NCBI GenBank assembly: GCA_003153155.1
Contig: PLWV01000008.1
Coordinates: 131,436 to 195,435 of the forward strand
DNA length: 64,000 nucleotides
From: Gallionella sp.
GTDB taxonomy: Bacteria; Pseudomonadota; Gammaproteobacteria; Burkholderiales; Gallionellaceae
Direction of reading: 5' to 3'
Translations under genes and position numbers: made by a program
Shown: positions 30,484 through 39,006 of the stretch, one piece after another
Numbering within the stretch: position 1 is the stretch's first letter
Layout: each line of letters starts with the position of its first letter
Notes under the pieces: generated by a model
What the model saw: only the letters and a program-made list of their open reading frames with translations
Database searches by the model: none
Told to the model about the DNA's origin: nothing

Positions 30484-31742
30484 GTGCATCGCTGCAAAAA
30501 GGAATCAGCGTCCTCAAGGAAGTCATCGACGCGCCCATCGCCAGCTACTTCAGCAGCTGCGTCCATTGCGGCCTGTGCGCCGAAGCCTGCCTGTTCTACA
30601 CCGAGACCGGTGATCCCAAGTACACGCCGATTCACAAACTGGAACCGTTGCGGCGCGTGTACCAACAGGAATACACCCTGCTCGGCAGGCTGGCGAAAAT
30701 GCTGGGCTTGTCCAAGCCGGTGACTGACGAAGAGCTGGAAGAATGGAAGCCGCTGGTCTATGACAGTTGCACCTTGTGCGGACGTTGTTCGATGGTTTGC
30801 CCGGTGGGCAACGATCTTGTCTACATGGTGCGCAGACTGCGCGAAGGCATGGCGATCTCCGGCCACGCTCCCGATGGTCTTATCGATGCATCGAAGCGCG
30901 CGGTGGAGATCGGCAGCCCGATGGGTGTGCGCCTGCCCGCGTTGAAGGTGCAGATGGGGCACGTGCAAAAAGAGATCGGCATCGAGATTCCATTGGACGT
31001 GGCAGGCGCGGAATACATGGTGCTGATGTCCTCGATGGAGATCATCAACTTTCCCGAATACCTGGGCGCCGTCGCCAAAATCATGAAGCAGGCCGGCAAG
31101 AGCTGGACTCTCTGCTCCGAAGCCTTCGAGGCCACCAACAGCGGCATCCAGATCGGCGTTTCCGACATCGCCGGGGTGCTCGTCCAGCGCATCGTCGATG
31201 GTGCGGAAAAGCTCAAGGTCAAAACCGTGATCAGTCCGGAATGCGGCCACGCCTACACCGCGCTGCGCTGGGAAGGCCCCAACCTCATCGGCCGCCCCTA
31301 CACCTTTAACGTGCTGCACATTCTGGAAGTGCTGGACGGTTTCCGTAGCCAGGGGTTGCTCAAGACCTCGGGCTTCGAGGATACGCTGCTCACCTTCCAC
31401 GATCCTTGCCAGCTCGTCCGACGCGGCGGCGTGCTTGAACAGCCGCGTAATCTTCTGAATTTGGTGGCGAAGAACTTCGTGGAAACGAGCGACCCCGGCA
31501 AGATGAATTGGTGCTGCGGCGGCGGCGGCGGGGTGAGCGCCATCGAAGAAGCGCAGGAACTGCGTTTCGCTGCTTTCAAGATCAAGAAGTCGCAACTGGA
31601 AGAGACCGGCGCGAAGACTCTGGTCACCGCCTGCGCCAATTGCCGCATCGTGCTGGAGGAAGGGCTGGAGCACTATCAGATGGACATTCCGGTGGTGGGG
31701 TTGACCGAGATGATCGCCGATCATCTGACAGAAGGAGAATGA
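30480..31742 (+). CDS. isp2: Isp2, HdrD-like iron-sulphur protein
   Basis: 420 aa. Two [4Fe-4S] binding sites lie in the N-terminal third (SSCVHCGLCAEACLFY and DSCTLCGRCSMVCPVGND). Two CCG-type cysteine-rich domains follow: SPECGHAYTALRWEG with FHDPCQLVRRGGVLEQPR, and NWCCGGGGGVSAIEE with TACANCRIVLEEG. This is the HdrD/GlpC-like architecture of Isp2, expected on the cytoplasmic face next to Isp1. CCG domains of this kind bind a noncubane [4Fe-4S] in HdrB/D and react with disulphides or quinones; which applies here is not known. Coupled to isp1 by ATGA overlap. Confidence 0.93.
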   Translation: MSASLQKGISVLKEVIDAPIASYFSSCVHCGLCAEACLFYTETGDPKYTPIHKLEPLRRVYQQEYTLLGRLAKMLGLSKPVTDEELEEWKPLVYDSCTLCGRCSMVCPVGNDLVYMVRRLREGMAISGHAPDGLIDASKRAVEIGSPMGVRLPALKVQMGHVQKEIGIEIPLDVAGAEYMVLMSSMEIINFPEYLGAVAKIMKQAGKSWTLCSEAFEATNSGIQIGVSDIAGVLVQRIVDGAEKLKVKTVISPECGHAYTALRWEGPNLIGRPYTFNVLHILEVLDGFRSQGLLKTSGFEDTLLTFHDPCQLVRRGGVLEQPRNLLNLVAKNFVETSDPGKMNWCCGGGGGVSAIEEAQELRFAAFKIKKSQLEETGAKTLVTACANCRIVLEEGLEHYQMDIPVVGLTEMIADHLTEGE

Positions 31743-31746
31743 AACG

Positions 31747-32193
31747 ATGACAATCAATAACGACAGCGAATTCAAGACCGCTTTGAGTGGCCTGTCCAGA
31801 GCCGGACAGCGTCTGGTCGCGGCGCGGTTTGCAGAGAACGTGCTTGCACTGAGCAAGGACGCCAGAGTGAAGGGAGCGATCAATTCAGCCAAGCGGACAG
31901 ACATCACCGAAGCCGAACTCACCTCCGCGTGCCAGGCTGCCAAGACGGTCAGTGTGGAAAGCTTTACCCAGTGCGGCCATGAGTGCGACTGGAACAGCCA
32001 GGCCGGCCACTTCGTTGCAGAAGCCGTGCTGGCTAGCGTTAAGCCTGCCGAACCCGGCGGCGACCCGGCCTGGGATGCCGCGATGCATGCGCGCATGGCG
32101 CGCACCTGCGAAACCATCGCCACCGGCCACGGCACCGACAATGCCGAGCCCGCGGCGCAATACCGCATCCTGGCGGAATTTCTGAACAGATGA
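31747..32193 (+). CDS. 148-aa soluble protein between isp2 and the large subunit gene
   Basis: AAGGAG precedes the ATG and the gene lies 4 bases after isp2 and 10 before the large subunit, so it is firmly in the operon. The protein is mostly helical, with no signal peptide or membrane segment: residues 1-75 contain SRAGQRLVAARFAENVLALS and ITEAELTSACQAAKTVSVES. The striking stretch FTQCGHECDW (CGHEC) could bind a metal, and the second half has helical AMHARMARTCETIATGHG. Not a recognised family to me. Location suggests a maturation or assembly factor or small electron-transfer component specific to the Isp-type enzyme. Confidence 0.75.
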   Translation: MTINNDSEFKTALSGLSRAGQRLVAARFAENVLALSKDARVKGAINSAKRTDITEAELTSACQAAKTVSVESFTQCGHECDWNSQAGHFVAEAVLASVKPAEPGGDPAWDAAMHARMARTCETIATGHGTDNAEPAAQYRILAEFLNR

Positions 32194-32203
32194 GGAAACG
32201 GAT

Positions 32204-33982
32204 ATGACCACAACACAACGCGTCGTCGTCGACCCGATCACCCGCATCGAAGGCCATTTGCGCATCGAGGCGGAAACCGATGCGGACAACCGCATCACGC
32301 GCGCTTCCAGTGCCGGCACCATGGTGCGCGGCATCGAAATCATTCTGCGCGGCCGCGACCCGCGCGACGCATGGGCGTTCGCGCAGCGCATCTGCGGCGT
32401 GTGCACGCTGGTGCATGGCATCGCCTCGGTGCGCGCGGTGGAAGACGCGCTGAAATATGAGGTGCCGCCCAACGCGCAACTGATCCGCAACCTGATGATC
32501 GCGGCGCAATTCGTGCACGACCATGTGATGCATTTCTATCACCTGCACGCGCTGGATTGGGTGGACGTGGTCTCGGCGCTGAATGCCGATCCCAAAGCCA
32601 CCTCGACGCTGGCACAAGCCGTGAGTCCTTCCTACCCGAGATCCTCGCCGGGCTATTTCGCGGACGTGCAAAAGCGCATCAAGACCTTCGTCGAAGGCGG
32701 ACAGTTGGGCATTTTCGCCAACGGTTACTGGGGACATCCCGCCTACAAGCTGCCGCCGGAGGCCAACCTGATGGCGCTGGCGCATTATCTGGATGCGCTG
32801 GCATGGCAACGCGACGTGGCAAAGTTGCACACCATTTTCGGCGGCAAGAATCCGCACCCCAATTTTCTGGTCGGCGGCGTGCCGTGCGCGATCAGCGTGC
32901 ATCCACAACATGAGGGACATGGCAAAGGCCCGCACTTTCGCGGTGGCGAAGCGGCCACTTCACTCAACATGGTGGGGCTGGAAAACGTACGCAATATCAT
33001 CGAGCAAATGCGCACCTTTGTCGATCAGGTGTATGTGCCGGACACGCTGGCGATTGCGGGCTTCTACAAGGACTGGAGCACGCAGGGTGAAGGAGTCGGC
33101 AACTTCATGACCTACGGCGACTTCCCGGAAAAAGGCATGAGCGATCCGTCCTCTTACCTCATCCCTTCCGGTGTAATTCTCAATCGCGATCTTTCTGTCA
33201 TCCACCCGGTCGATTTGAATGCCGAAAATCAGATTCAGGAATTCGTCACACACTCCTGGTACGACTACAGCGTGGGCAAGGAAAAAGGCTTGCATCCCTA
33301 TCAGGGCGAGACCGAGTTGCACTACACCGGGCCGAAGCCGCCCTACGCCAACCTCGACACCGACGCTTCCTATTCCTGGCTCAAATCACCGCGCTGGCAG
33401 GGCAAACCGATGGAAGTCGGGCCGTTGGCGCGCGTGCTGATGCTGTATGCGAAGGGACATGCGCAGACTCAGGAATTGGTGGGCATGACGTTGAAAAAAC
33501 TCGACCTGCCGGTTACCGCGCTGTATTCAACTTTGGGGCGCACTGCCGCGCGCACGCTGGAAACCAAAATTTTCGCGGATGCCATGCAGGGCTGGTACGA
33601 CCAACTGATCGCCAACATCAAGTCAGGCGATGTGAAGACGCACAATGACAAACTGTGGGAACCTTCCACTTGGCCCAAGCTCGCGAAAGGGGTGGGCTTC
33701 ATGGAGGCGCCGCGCGGTGCGCTGGCACACTGGATCGTGATCAAGGATGCCAAGATCGACAATTATCAGGCAGTCGTTCCCTCGACCTGGAATGCCGGCC
33801 CGCGCGATGCACAAGGTCAGGAAGGTCCTTACGAGGCTGCACTGAAAGGCCACAAGTTATATGATCCAAAACAGCCAATAGAAATTCTGCGCACCATCCA
33901 CAGCTTCGACCCGTGCATCGCCTGCGCGGTGCATGTGGCCGATCCGAATGGGGAAGAGTTGGTCAAGGTTAAAATCAGGTAA
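32204..33982 (+). CDS. hynL: Isp-type NiFe hydrogenase large subunit
   Basis: 592 aa. N-terminal nickel ligands are in RICGVCTLVHGIASVRAVED and the C-terminal pair in DPCIACAVHVADPNGEELVK. After the DPCxxCxxH motif a 15-residue tail remains (VADPNGEELVKVKIR), the peptide the HyaD-type protease would remove. RVVVDPITRIEGHLRIE is the usual N-terminus. Group 1 length and motifs; uptake of H2 in the periplasm with electrons going through HynS and Isp1/Isp2. No Tat signal, as expected, since it travels with the small subunit. Confidence 0.96.
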   Translation: MTTTQRVVVDPITRIEGHLRIEAETDADNRITRASSAGTMVRGIEIILRGRDPRDAWAFAQRICGVCTLVHGIASVRAVEDALKYEVPPNAQLIRNLMIAAQFVHDHVMHFYHLHALDWVDVVSALNADPKATSTLAQAVSPSYPRSSPGYFADVQKRIKTFVEGGQLGIFANGYWGHPAYKLPPEANLMALAHYLDALAWQRDVAKLHTIFGGKNPHPNFLVGGVPCAISVHPQHEGHGKGPHFRGGEAATSLNMVGLENVRNIIEQMRTFVDQVYVPDTLAIAGFYKDWSTQGEGVGNFMTYGDFPEKGMSDPSSYLIPSGVILNRDLSVIHPVDLNAENQIQEFVTHSWYDYSVGKEKGLHPYQGETELHYTGPKPPYANLDTDASYSWLKSPRWQGKPMEVGPLARVLMLYAKGHAQTQELVGMTLKKLDLPVTALYSTLGRTAARTLETKIFADAMQGWYDQLIANIKSGDVKTHNDKLWEPSTWPKLAKGVGFMEAPRGALAHWIVIKDAKIDNYQAVVPSTWNAGPRDAQGQEGPYEAALKGHKLYDPKQPIEILRTIHSFDPCIACAVHVADPNGEELVKVKIR

Positions 33983-34033
33983 GCTATCAAAGAAACACCA
34001 TGTGTTTGATTCGACACGAGTCATAAAAAATTC

Positions 34034-34101
34034 CGTCATTCCCGCGCAGGCGGGAATCCAGTGCTTCTAATCAACTGGACACCGGCCTTCGCCGGTGTGA
34101 C
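34034..34101. repeat. REP-like repeat downstream of the large subunit gene
   Basis: CGTCATTCCCGCGCAGGCGG plus GAATCCAG (34034-34061) is followed by a diverged inverted partner (CTGGACACCGGCCTTCGCCG plus GTGTGAC, 34075-34101). The first arm is internally palindromic (CCCGCGCAGGCGGG). Same repeat class as the pair between hoxY and hoxH. It may also stabilise the 3' end of the hydrogenase transcript. Confidence 0.8.
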
Positions 34102-34138
34102 AAAATGGTTTTCAAGATACCCATCAAGGAGAAACATC

Positions 34139-34720
34139 ATGCGCAACCCAACCACAAAATTTTTGACAGCAATCTTTCTGCTCGGCGCAAGCAGCGCCGC
34201 ATTCGCCCATCCCGGCCACAACGTCTCCGGTTTGGCTGCGGGACTGATGCATCCGTTCTCCGGCCTCGATCACCTGCTCGCCATGGTGGCGGTGGGACTG
34301 TGGGCGGCGCAAGGCGGCGGACGCAAGGTGTGGCTGCTGCCCGCCACGTTCATGACCATGCTGGTGGTCGGCGCCGGGACTGCCCTATTCTATCCATCAT
34401 TACCGCTGATCGAAGCAGGCATCGCCACTTCAGTGCTGGCTCTGGGTCTGCTCATCGCATTGTCGCTGCGACTCCCCGTGATGCTCAGCGTTGCGGTCAC
34501 TGCCCTGTTCGGCTTGATGCATGGCTACGCGCATGGCCTCGAACTGCCTGAGTCTGCCGCACCGTCCGCATATGCACTGGGCTTCCTCGCCGCAACCGCA
34601 ACCCTCCATCTCACCGGCATCACGGTCGGTATACTCACACGCAATCATTTCGCCTTCCTATCAAAATTACTGGGTATCGCCATTGCCGCCAGCGGCGCCT
34701 GGATGCTCGCAACCGGTTAG
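34139..34720 (+). CDS. hupE: HupE/UreJ-family membrane protein, probable nickel uptake
   Basis: 193 aa from the ATG at 34139 with AAGGAG nearby. Signal peptide ending AAFAHPGHN, then the HupE signature HPFSGLDHLLAMVAVGLWAA, and a second histidine region LFGLMHGYAHGLELPE. About six helices. Family members transport nickel (or cobalt) for hydrogenase or urease; the mature N-terminal HPGH and the LDHLLAM histidine are the usual metal motifs. It lies 156 bases after hynL, past the REP-like repeat. Confidence 0.9.
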   Translation: MRNPTTKFLTAIFLLGASSAAFAHPGHNVSGLAAGLMHPFSGLDHLLAMVAVGLWAAQGGGRKVWLLPATFMTMLVVGAGTALFYPSLPLIEAGIATSVLALGLLIALSLRLPVMLSVAVTALFGLMHGYAHGLELPESAAPSAYALGFLAATATLHLTGITVGILTRNHFAFLSKLLGIAIAASGAWMLATG

Positions 34721-34853
34721 GGGCAGATTAAATAGGCCGTTCGCCCTGATAACCAGCGACTTGGCTGTCGTCTTTTGACAGCTTAGTCGAATGGCTAGTA
34801 GTTACATCAGCGTAGCGCAGCGAAGTCGAAGGGTTAACTCTTACCAATTGATA

Positions 34854-35405
34854 ATGACAAAATCAGACCATCCCGCACCCATCCATCGCTTGGCACTACG
34901 AGTGCGTGAGATCGGGCAGTTGTTTAACTCAATGGACCCGACGCCGTTCCTGAACAAAGACCTTGATCCGGAAGCAGAGAACTTCATCGAATCATGGGCG
35001 ACGGGATTTGCACCGGGTAGTCGCTTCCATATAACCATCCACCTTGAACAGTGGCCGTCAGATGGCGACCCAAGCGAGATGTTGACCGGAGCGATCCACA
35101 ACCACTTCTCCTACAAAGCCGAGCAAACGCGCAGTGCCTTGAAACATCTTCTGCGACAAGGCCGCGTGAGCCTTGTCATCGGGGTTGTCTTTGTCACGCT
35201 GTGCCTGCTCGCGGCCGATGCTATTGAAAAACTCGGCACCCACACCGGCTCCACCATCGCGCGCGAAAGTCTGACGATCGTCGGTTGGGTTGCCATGTGG
35301 CGCCCACTGCAAATTTTTCTTTACGACTGGTGGCCGCTCCAGCGACAGATACTCCTTTACCAAAAGTTGAGCAGTGCTCATATCCAGGTGATTCAAGGAA
35401 AATGA
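34854..35405 (+). CDS. conserved two-helix membrane protein of unknown function
   Basis: The start at MTKSDHPAP (34854) gives 183 aa; the ribosome site is weak and a start 21 codons earlier is possible. The N-terminal soluble half has VREIGQLFNSMDPTPFLNKD plus LDPEAENFIESWA, a conserved-looking block. Residues about 105-125 (VSLVIGVVFVTLCLLAADAI) and 140-160 (LTIVGWVAMWRPLQIFLYDW) form helices. I recall the Phe-Asn-Ser-x-Asp-Pro-x-Pro-Phe block from widespread uncharacterised proteins but can give no function. Its place in the hydrogenase region may be incidental. A weak hairpin (34758-34790) lies upstream. Confidence 0.65.
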   Translation: MTKSDHPAPIHRLALRVREIGQLFNSMDPTPFLNKDLDPEAENFIESWATGFAPGSRFHITIHLEQWPSDGDPSEMLTGAIHNHFSYKAEQTRSALKHLLRQGRVSLVIGVVFVTLCLLAADAIEKLGTHTGSTIARESLTIVGWVAMWRPLQIFLYDWWPLQRQILLYQKLSSAHIQVIQGK

Positions 35406-35680
35406 GAAATGAGTGGGATGCAAAATATTTTGATGCCGATCCTTTGATGACAGGTATGGGCTCATAGACCGCTTTGTGCCATCTGCGGACCATCACATAT
35501 CTGAACTTGAAGGTCTGGTATATTCAGGTAAGCGGAAGTTGGCGAATAGAATACTGAACAGTCTCAAGTCGGCCAGTATGAGTCATTCCAATCAGCTAAA
35601 AAAAGCCGTGACGAAATTGGATGAGACGAAAATATTTCTTTTTACGCTGTTGACACACAGTTCACATTCGGGAGAGCAAA

Positions 35681-36517
35681 ATGGCAATGACCGAATCCGG
35701 TGTGCAGGCACTGCTTGAAGATGTCACCGCGGAATTTTCCAGACTACCGGAGGTGAAAGCAGTCGTCCTGTCAGGATCGAAGGGCGGTGAGTTTACGGAT
35801 GAGTTTTCGGATATCGATTTGTATGTCTACGCGAAAACTGAGCCTTCGAAGATATGGCGTGCGGAGCTGGCGCTAAAGTTTGGAGAGAACGCGAGCATAG
35901 GCAATGAGTTCTGGGAGCAAGGTGATGAATGGATTGAAAACGGCACCGGGACAGTTGTTGATATTATGTATCGCACTCCGACATGGATAACACAGCAGTT
36001 TGATCGTGTGTTGAATCGGCATCAGGCTTCGATAGGCTACAGCACATGTTTCGTGCATAACGTCCTCTGTTCGAAGGTCTTATATGATTGCGACGGATGG
36101 TTTGAATCACTCCGGGCAAAGGCGCAGCAGCCCTATTCGGAGGCTTTGCGTAAAGCCATTATTGCCAAGAATCATCCCATCCTTCGCAGCACATTGTCGT
36201 CATTTATGCATCAGATCGAGATCGCATTGAGCCGTAAAGATTTGCCGAGTTTAAATCACCGTATCACAGCATTGTTAGCAAGCTACTTCGATATTTTGTT
36301 TGCGGTGAATCGAGTATTTCATCCAGGGGAAAAGCGCTTGCTTGCCTATGCATTGGAAAAATGTCCCAAGCGTCCTCCGCAAATCGAAGTGCAGGTGAAT
36401 ACGTTGCTAGCTTCAATTGCGGAGACATCACAGCCTATGCTGCTGCAAAGAGTCAACGAGCTTCTGGATGGACTGGATGTGCTGCTTGTTGCGGAAGGAA
36501 TGATGGCGACGAAATAG
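35681..36517 (+). CDS. nucleotidyltransferase-domain protein (Pol beta fold)
   Basis: 278 aa with GGGAGAG ahead of the ATG. The active-site motif VVLSGSKGGEFTDEFSDIDL has the G-S-x9-D-x-D pattern of Pol beta-type nucleotidyltransferases; the third acid may be in VVDIMYR. The C-terminal half is helical (DUF4037-like by appearance), with LHQIEIAL-type stretches. Such proteins act on small molecules, tRNA or other proteins; no substrate can be named. It lies inside the hydrogenase cluster between hupE and hypF, with lower GC than its neighbours, so it looks like an insertion. The 275 bases before it hold no convincing gene. Confidence 0.8.
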   Translation: MAMTESGVQALLEDVTAEFSRLPEVKAVVLSGSKGGEFTDEFSDIDLYVYAKTEPSKIWRAELALKFGENASIGNEFWEQGDEWIENGTGTVVDIMYRTPTWITQQFDRVLNRHQASIGYSTCFVHNVLCSKVLYDCDGWFESLRAKAQQPYSEALRKAIIAKNHPILRSTLSSFMHQIEIALSRKDLPSLNHRITALLASYFDILFAVNRVFHPGEKRLLAYALEKCPKRPPQIEVQVNTLLASIAETSQPMLLQRVNELLDGLDVLLVAEGMMATK

Positions 36518-36717
36518 ATTCCTCCGGAATTAAATGGGCCGGGCTCGAAATTTTATTGAGTGACCGATATCTGGGATTGCCAATGGCAACTTTGGGTTAT
36601 CAAGAGACCTTCGGCATCACAAATTCTCAACAAATTGAGGGGCTGCTACCTGACGTGAAGCGGGCGCTCAGATGCCTCGCCTTCAAGGTCGGGTGTGTGT
36701 CGTAACCAGTCATTCAT

Positions 36718-39006
36718 ATGAACACCTACAGCCAAAATTCATTTCGCAACATATCGCCTGAAGCCCGCCGCTGGCTGATGGGCGGGCGGGTGCAGGGCGT
36801 GGGCTATCGCGCCTTCGTGTTCAATCTGGCGCAACGTTTTGGTCTGAACGGCGTGGTGCAGAATCTCACCGGCGAAGTGCTGGTGGAGGCGCAGGGTGAA
36901 CGTGCCTTGCTGGATGCTTTCGCTGCCGCGCTGCTTTCCGATGCGCCGCCGCTGGCGCGTCCGCAGGTGATTTCCTGCCAGTCCATTTCGCTGCGCAAGT
37001 TGGACGGTTTTGAAATCCTGTTCAGTGCCGTCGCTTCACAACCCAACATTCACATTCCTCCGGATTATTTTCTTTGCGACGATTGCCGCCGCGAGATGCG
37101 TGATCCGCGCGATGCGCGCTACCGCTATCCGTTCATCAACTGCACGCAATGCGGGCCGCGCTACACGCTGATCACGCGCATGCCTTACGACAGGCCGAAC
37201 ACCACGATGGCGGAATTCCCATTGTGTCCACGTTGCCGCGCCGAATACGAAGACCCGCACAATCGCCGTTTCCACGCGCAGCCGCTGGCCTGTCCGGTGT
37301 GCGGGCCGCAGCTGAGTTTTGTCGCGGCGCATGAACGCGTCCATGAACATGTCGGCGGCGATGCGGCGCTGGATGCATGTGTTGCGGCGTTGCGGCGCGG
37401 CGAGATCGTCGCGGTAAAAGGCATCGGCGGCTATCACCTGATGTGCGATGCGCTGAATCCTGCGGCCATCGCGCGGCTGCGCGCCAGCAAACACAGGCCG
37501 CACAAGCCGCTGGCGCTGATGTTCCCGTGGCAGGGTGGGGACGGCTTGCAGCGCGTGCGCGAAGAATTGCAGCTCGATGCGGTGACGCAAGCCACGCTGT
37601 GCGATGCTTCGCGTCCCATCGTGCTGATTCCCCGGCGTGCAGATTCAACCTTGCCTGATTCCATTGCGCCGGGCTTGCACGAGGTCGGCGTGATGCTGCC
37701 CTACAGTCCGCTGCATCATTTGCTGCTGGAAAGTTTCGGATCGCCGCTGGTTGCCACTTCGGGCAATGTCAGCGGCGAGCCGGTGCTGACTGATAACGCC
37801 GAAGCCGAGGCACGGATGGGCAAGGTGGCGCAAGCCTTTTTGCACCACAACCGCCCCATCGCGCGCCCGGCGGATGACAGCGTGTTGCGCGTCATCGCGG
37901 GTAGTCCTCGTCTATTACGCGCCGGGCGCGGCATCGCGCCGCTGGAATTCGACCTGCCCTTTAGCTTGCCGCAGCCGTTGCTGGCGGTCGGCGGCCACAT
38001 GAAAAATTCCATCGCGTTGGCCTGGAACAATCGCGCCGTGATCTCGCCGCACATCGGCGATCTGGGCAGCCCGCGCAGTCTCGCGGTGTTCGAACAGGTG
38101 ATCGCCGAACTGTGTTCGCTATATCAGGTCAGCCCGCAACTCATCGTGTGCGATGCGCATCCCGGCTATACGTCAAGCAAGTGGGCGGCCAGGCGCGGCT
38201 TGACTACACTGCGCGTGCTGCACCACCACGCCCATGCCTCCGCGCTGGCGGGAGAGTTTTTCGAAGTAGCGAACTGGCTGGTGTTTACCTGGGATGGCGC
38301 GGGCTACGGCGCGGACGGCACACTGTGGGGCGGCGAGGCGTTGCTCGGCAAGCCGGGCGCGTGGCGCCGTGCCGCCACCCTGCGCCCTTTCCATCTGCCG
38401 GGCGGTGAGCGCGCCGGGCGCGAGTGCTGGCGCAGTGCCGCCGCGTTGTGTTGGGAAGCTGGGCACGATTGGTCGCGTGCCGATAGCGATACTGCATTGC
38501 TGCATCAGGCATGGCAGCGGCGCATCAATGCACCGGCCAGCTCTGCGGCAGGACGCTTGTTCGATGCCGCCGCCAGTCTGCTCGGACTGGTGCAGGAAAG
38601 CAGTTTTGAGGGACAAGGGCCGATGTGGCTGGAAGCCGCCAGCAGCAAGACGAACGAGCATGTGACGTTGCCGCTGCGACAGCGTGACGACGGGGTGATG
38701 GAAAGTGATTGGCAACCGCTGCTCGGCATGTTGCGCGATGAAAATATCAGCGTGGCGCAGCGCGGCGGGATGTTCCATGCCACGCTGGCACATGCCGCGC
38801 TGCAACAGGCACGGCAGTTGCGCGAACGGCATGGTGAGTTCAGCGTGGGCCTGAGCGGCGGCGTGTTCCAGAATCGATTGCTCACCGAACAACTCATTGC
38901 GCTGCTCGAAGCGGATGGCTTTACGGTATGTCTCGCGCGCTACGCTCCTTATAATGACGGCGGCATCAGTTATGGGCAATTGGTGGAGGCGGCGGCAAAG
39001 TTATGA
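36718..39006 (+). CDS. hypF: carbamoyltransferase HypF
   Basis: 762 aa. Acylphosphatase domain first (GRVQGVGYRAFVFNLAQRFG). Two zinc finger regions follow (CDDCRREM with CTQCGPRY, and CPRCRAEYEDPHNR with CPVCGPQLSF). Then a YrdC-like domain (VAVKGIGGYHLMCDALN, LVATSGNVSGEPV) and a Kae1-like carbamoyltransferase (VVICDAHPGYTSSK-type LIVCDAHPGYTSS, HHHAHASALAGE and LSGGVFQNRLL). It makes the thiocarbamate on HypE that becomes the cyanide ligand. It overlaps hypE by 4 bases. Confidence 0.96.
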   Translation: MNTYSQNSFRNISPEARRWLMGGRVQGVGYRAFVFNLAQRFGLNGVVQNLTGEVLVEAQGERALLDAFAAALLSDAPPLARPQVISCQSISLRKLDGFEILFSAVASQPNIHIPPDYFLCDDCRREMRDPRDARYRYPFINCTQCGPRYTLITRMPYDRPNTTMAEFPLCPRCRAEYEDPHNRRFHAQPLACPVCGPQLSFVAAHERVHEHVGGDAALDACVAALRRGEIVAVKGIGGYHLMCDALNPAAIARLRASKHRPHKPLALMFPWQGGDGLQRVREELQLDAVTQATLCDASRPIVLIPRRADSTLPDSIAPGLHEVGVMLPYSPLHHLLLESFGSPLVATSGNVSGEPVLTDNAEAEARMGKVAQAFLHHNRPIARPADDSVLRVIAGSPRLLRAGRGIAPLEFDLPFSLPQPLLAVGGHMKNSIALAWNNRAVISPHIGDLGSPRSLAVFEQVIAELCSLYQVSPQLIVCDAHPGYTSSKWAARRGLTTLRVLHHHAHASALAGEFFEVANWLVFTWDGAGYGADGTLWGGEALLGKPGAWRRAATLRPFHLPGGERAGRECWRSAAALCWEAGHDWSRADSDTALLHQAWQRRINAPASSAAGRLFDAAASLLGLVQESSFEGQGPMWLEAASSKTNEHVTLPLRQRDDGVMESDWQPLLGMLRDENISVAQRGGMFHATLAHAALQQARQLRERHGEFSVGLSGGVFQNRLLTEQLIALLEADGFTVCLARYAPYNDGGISYGQLVEAAAKL

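Noticed and set aside
30336-32216. 626-codon open frame on the minus strand, antisense to isp2
   Set aside because: It lies fully over isp1/isp2 and the 148-aa gene, is His/Gln-rich with no domain, and arises from the GC-rich codons of the real genes.
35476-35718. 80-codon frame before the nucleotidyltransferase gene
   Set aside because: Overlaps the better-supported start at 35681 and shows no domain.
36361-36705. 114-codon frame bridging the nucleotidyltransferase and hypF
   Set aside because: Overlaps the nucleotidyltransferase gene in a different frame; the tail does not match a family and no ribosome site is seen.
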